A DNA stretch of 43,177 bases, taken from assembly GCF_001544355.1 (NCBI RefSeq), contig NZ_BCQI01000024.1, forward strand, positions 1 through 43,177, given 5' to 3'. The notes under the pieces are model-generated. The model ran no database searches, was not told the origin of the DNA, and saw nothing but the letters and a program-made list of their open reading frames with translations. Positions 41,968-43,177 of this stretch are shown here, piece after piece. The first letter of the stretch is position 1. Each line of letters opens with the position of its first letter. This DNA comes from Alicyclobacillus acidiphilus NBRC 100859 (GTDB lineage Bacteria; Bacillota; Bacilli; Alicyclobacillales; Alicyclobacillaceae). The position numbers and the translations under genes were made by a program.

Positions 41968-41995
41968 CTGATATGGATGGTTGCTTGAGTATAAT
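41968..41995 (+). promoter_or_regulatory. Possible promoter of the AraC-type regulator gene
   Basis: CTGATA (41968-41973) and a perfect TATAAT (41990-41995) are separated by 16 bases, 53 bases before the GTG start. It faces away from the operon promoter at 41864, giving a divergent control region of about 225 bases. Confidence 0.5.
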
Positions 41996-42048
41996 GACGA
42001 CATGGAATTCCGTGTAATCGGTCAACGTCCTAGGGAGGATGTGATTTT

Positions 42049-42966
42049 GTGGAAACCAGGTTGAGAGAGTATACGGAGTTGCGGGACGAGTCGTTTCCTA
42101 TCAACGTCTTCATGCTTCAGCACAAGAGTGATTCGTTTCAAAACTACATGCACGTTCATTGGCATGAACACCTAGAACTGGTGTATATCATGGCTGGTTC
42201 CGCAACCATGCAGATCGACACCACATTCGCGAAGGTATATGCCGGCGATGTCATTTTTGTAAATTCGAAACAGATTCACTCGACGACCAATGAATCGCCT
42301 GACACCGTGATTGTGGCGATCGTGTTCAACCAACGCCTTATTTGCAATGGAAACCTCGATCTAACAGAATACCGATATATTCAGCCCATTTTGAATCAAG
42401 AATTTAGGCTATCAAATTTCCTGGATCATCGGCACTCGTTGAATCGCGAAGTGGTAGCTTCAATCGAGCGCCTCGCCAATGAATTTTTTCTAGAGCCTCT
42501 CGCTTATGAGTTGTCGGTAAAATCAGAGTTGTTTCGCATCCTCTCCAATGTCGTTCGATATTCGTTTCAAGACACGCGAAGTGCCGGATTCGCGCAACGT
42601 CGCACATACACTATCCATCCACTAGATGGGATTTTGCAGTATCTACAGGACCACTTGGACCAAAAAATCACAGTTCCAAGTCTAGCCAACCAGTACAATG
42701 TTAGTGCAAGTCACTTCTGCCGTCTTTTTAAAAAACTCACAGGGAATACCTTAGTCCAATATGTAAACCGAATCCGTATCCAGCAATCGGAACGGCTGTT
42801 GAGGGAGACCGACATGCCTGTCGCCGATATCGGAGAAAAAGTTGGCTTCAGCAATATCACGCACTTCGAGCGGGTCTTCCGAAAAATACACAAGACGTCC
42901 CCGTCCAAATATCGATCCAACCTGAGAAATCGCATTTCTGAGCATTCTCCATCCCTGTCCTTTTGA
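42049..42966 (+). CDS. AraC-family transcription regulator
   Basis: A 305-residue regulator with an N-terminal cupin sensor domain (YMHVHWHEHLELVYIMAGS and AGDVIFVNSKQIHS) and a C-terminal pair of helix-turn-helix motifs (residues about 195-295; VPSLANQYNVSASHFCRLFK and VADIGEKVGFSNITHFERVF, ending PSKYR). The GTG start lies ten bases after GGGAGG. It is divergent from the third ABC operon and is the obvious candidate activator for it, with a sugar as ligand. It has no membrane segment, so the sugar must be sensed inside the cell. Confidence 0.92.
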   Translation: METRLREYTELRDESFPINVFMLQHKSDSFQNYMHVHWHEHLELVYIMAGSATMQIDTTFAKVYAGDVIFVNSKQIHSTTNESPDTVIVAIVFNQRLICNGNLDLTEYRYIQPILNQEFRLSNFLDHRHSLNREVVASIERLANEFFLEPLAYELSVKSELFRILSNVVRYSFQDTRSAGFAQRRTYTIHPLDGILQYLQDHLDQKITVPSLANQYNVSASHFCRLFKKLTGNTLVQYVNRIRIQQSERLLRETDMPVADIGEKVGFSNITHFERVFRKIHKTSPSKYRSNLRNRISEHSPSLSF

Positions 42967-43094
42967 CACCTTCCGCTCATTCCATTTCTTGCACACGATT
43001 CTTTGCTATGGCGGAACGATGAGACACAGACGCACGATCTCGAATGAATCGCGCTGTCGAGAAATCTTTACAACACCTTTGAGGGTTATGCAAA

Positions 43095-43177
43095 GTGGCA
43101 AACGTGGGTATTATCGTGGGAATCTTACGAAAGGAATCGTTCTCGAACAACCTGGCACTGTATGCGGGCAGCTCGGG
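43095..43177 (+). CDS. Start of an NAD(P)H-dependent FMN reductase-like gene (partial)
   Basis: A frame beginning with GTG after GAGGG encodes VANVGIIVGILRKESFSNNL, the characteristic first strand and flavin-phosphate loop of NADPH-dependent FMN reductase/azoreductase-type proteins (usually VGSLRKxSF). The window ends after 27 codons. Ile in the loop where Ser is usual is notable. It lies about 130 bases after the AraC gene, in the same direction. Confidence 0.7.
   Translation, partial: MANVGIIVGILRKESFSNNLALYAGSS

Overview
The window looks like a chromosomal segment of a moderately GC-rich, aerobic, spore-former-type Firmicute, most likely from the Alicyclobacillus group. The reasons are strong GGAGG-type ribosome binding sites, many GTG and TTG starts, a CcpA-type cre site, a Bacillus-type Zur box, a YezD-family protein, and carbohydrate ABC transporters without their own ATPase. 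This placement is inference; there is no rRNA or marker gene to settle it.

Layout. (1) 1-838: the leader-side edge of a CRISPR array (one complete repeat, one spacer, one partial repeat; the array runs off the left edge), then about 750 bases with no convincing gene. (2) 839-6435: two small hypothetical genes, a VanR/VanS-like two-component system, and a convergent class A penicillin-binding protein. (3) 6586-10196: a sugar ABC uptake operon (binding protein and two permeases) ending in a strong hairpin terminator. (4) 10375-15273: a GMC oxidoreductase carrying a gluconate-dehydrogenase-subunit-3-like N-terminus, followed by TldD and PmbA; exodeoxyribonuclease III is divergent. (5) 16112-21421: a minus-strand run of GntR/HutC regulator, YezD, SsuE, SsuD, a nucleotidyltransferase, a CDP-alcohol phosphatidyltransferase and an alpha/beta hydrolase. 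It joins sulfonate use to activation and transfer of an alcohol phosphate. (6) 21635-26627: a membrane protein, then a tightly overlapped operon of flavoprotein with a cysteine-rich tail, FeoB-like GTPase transporter and ECF sigma factor. This operon is preceded by a promoter with a near-consensus Zur box and followed by a decayed zinc-finger anti-sigma / phosphodiester glycosidase locus. (7) 26735-35795: a seven-gene isomalto-oligosaccharide/dextran operon (binding protein, ROK regulator, two permeases, GH66, Gfo/Idh/MocA dehydrogenase, GH13 alpha-1,6-glucosidase). (8) 36246-36522: an array of short palindromic repeats. (9) 36563-42966: a third sugar ABC operon with a TIM-barrel isomerase and a second Gfo/Idh/MocA dehydrogenase under a cre site, with a divergent AraC regulator. 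(10) 43095-end: the start of an FMN reductase-like gene.

How the genes work together. Much of the window is carbohydrate scavenging: three binding-protein/permease sets, all lacking an ATPase, which must be supplied by a shared MsmX-type subunit elsewhere. The dextran operon should import isomalto-oligosaccharides and cut them inside the cell, because the GH66 enzyme has no visible signal peptide. The most unusual locus is the putative Zur-controlled operon at 22311-26627. It suggests that a FeoB-type GTPase transporter and a flavoprotein serve zinc homeostasis, or a zinc-dependent switch, rather than ordinary iron uptake.
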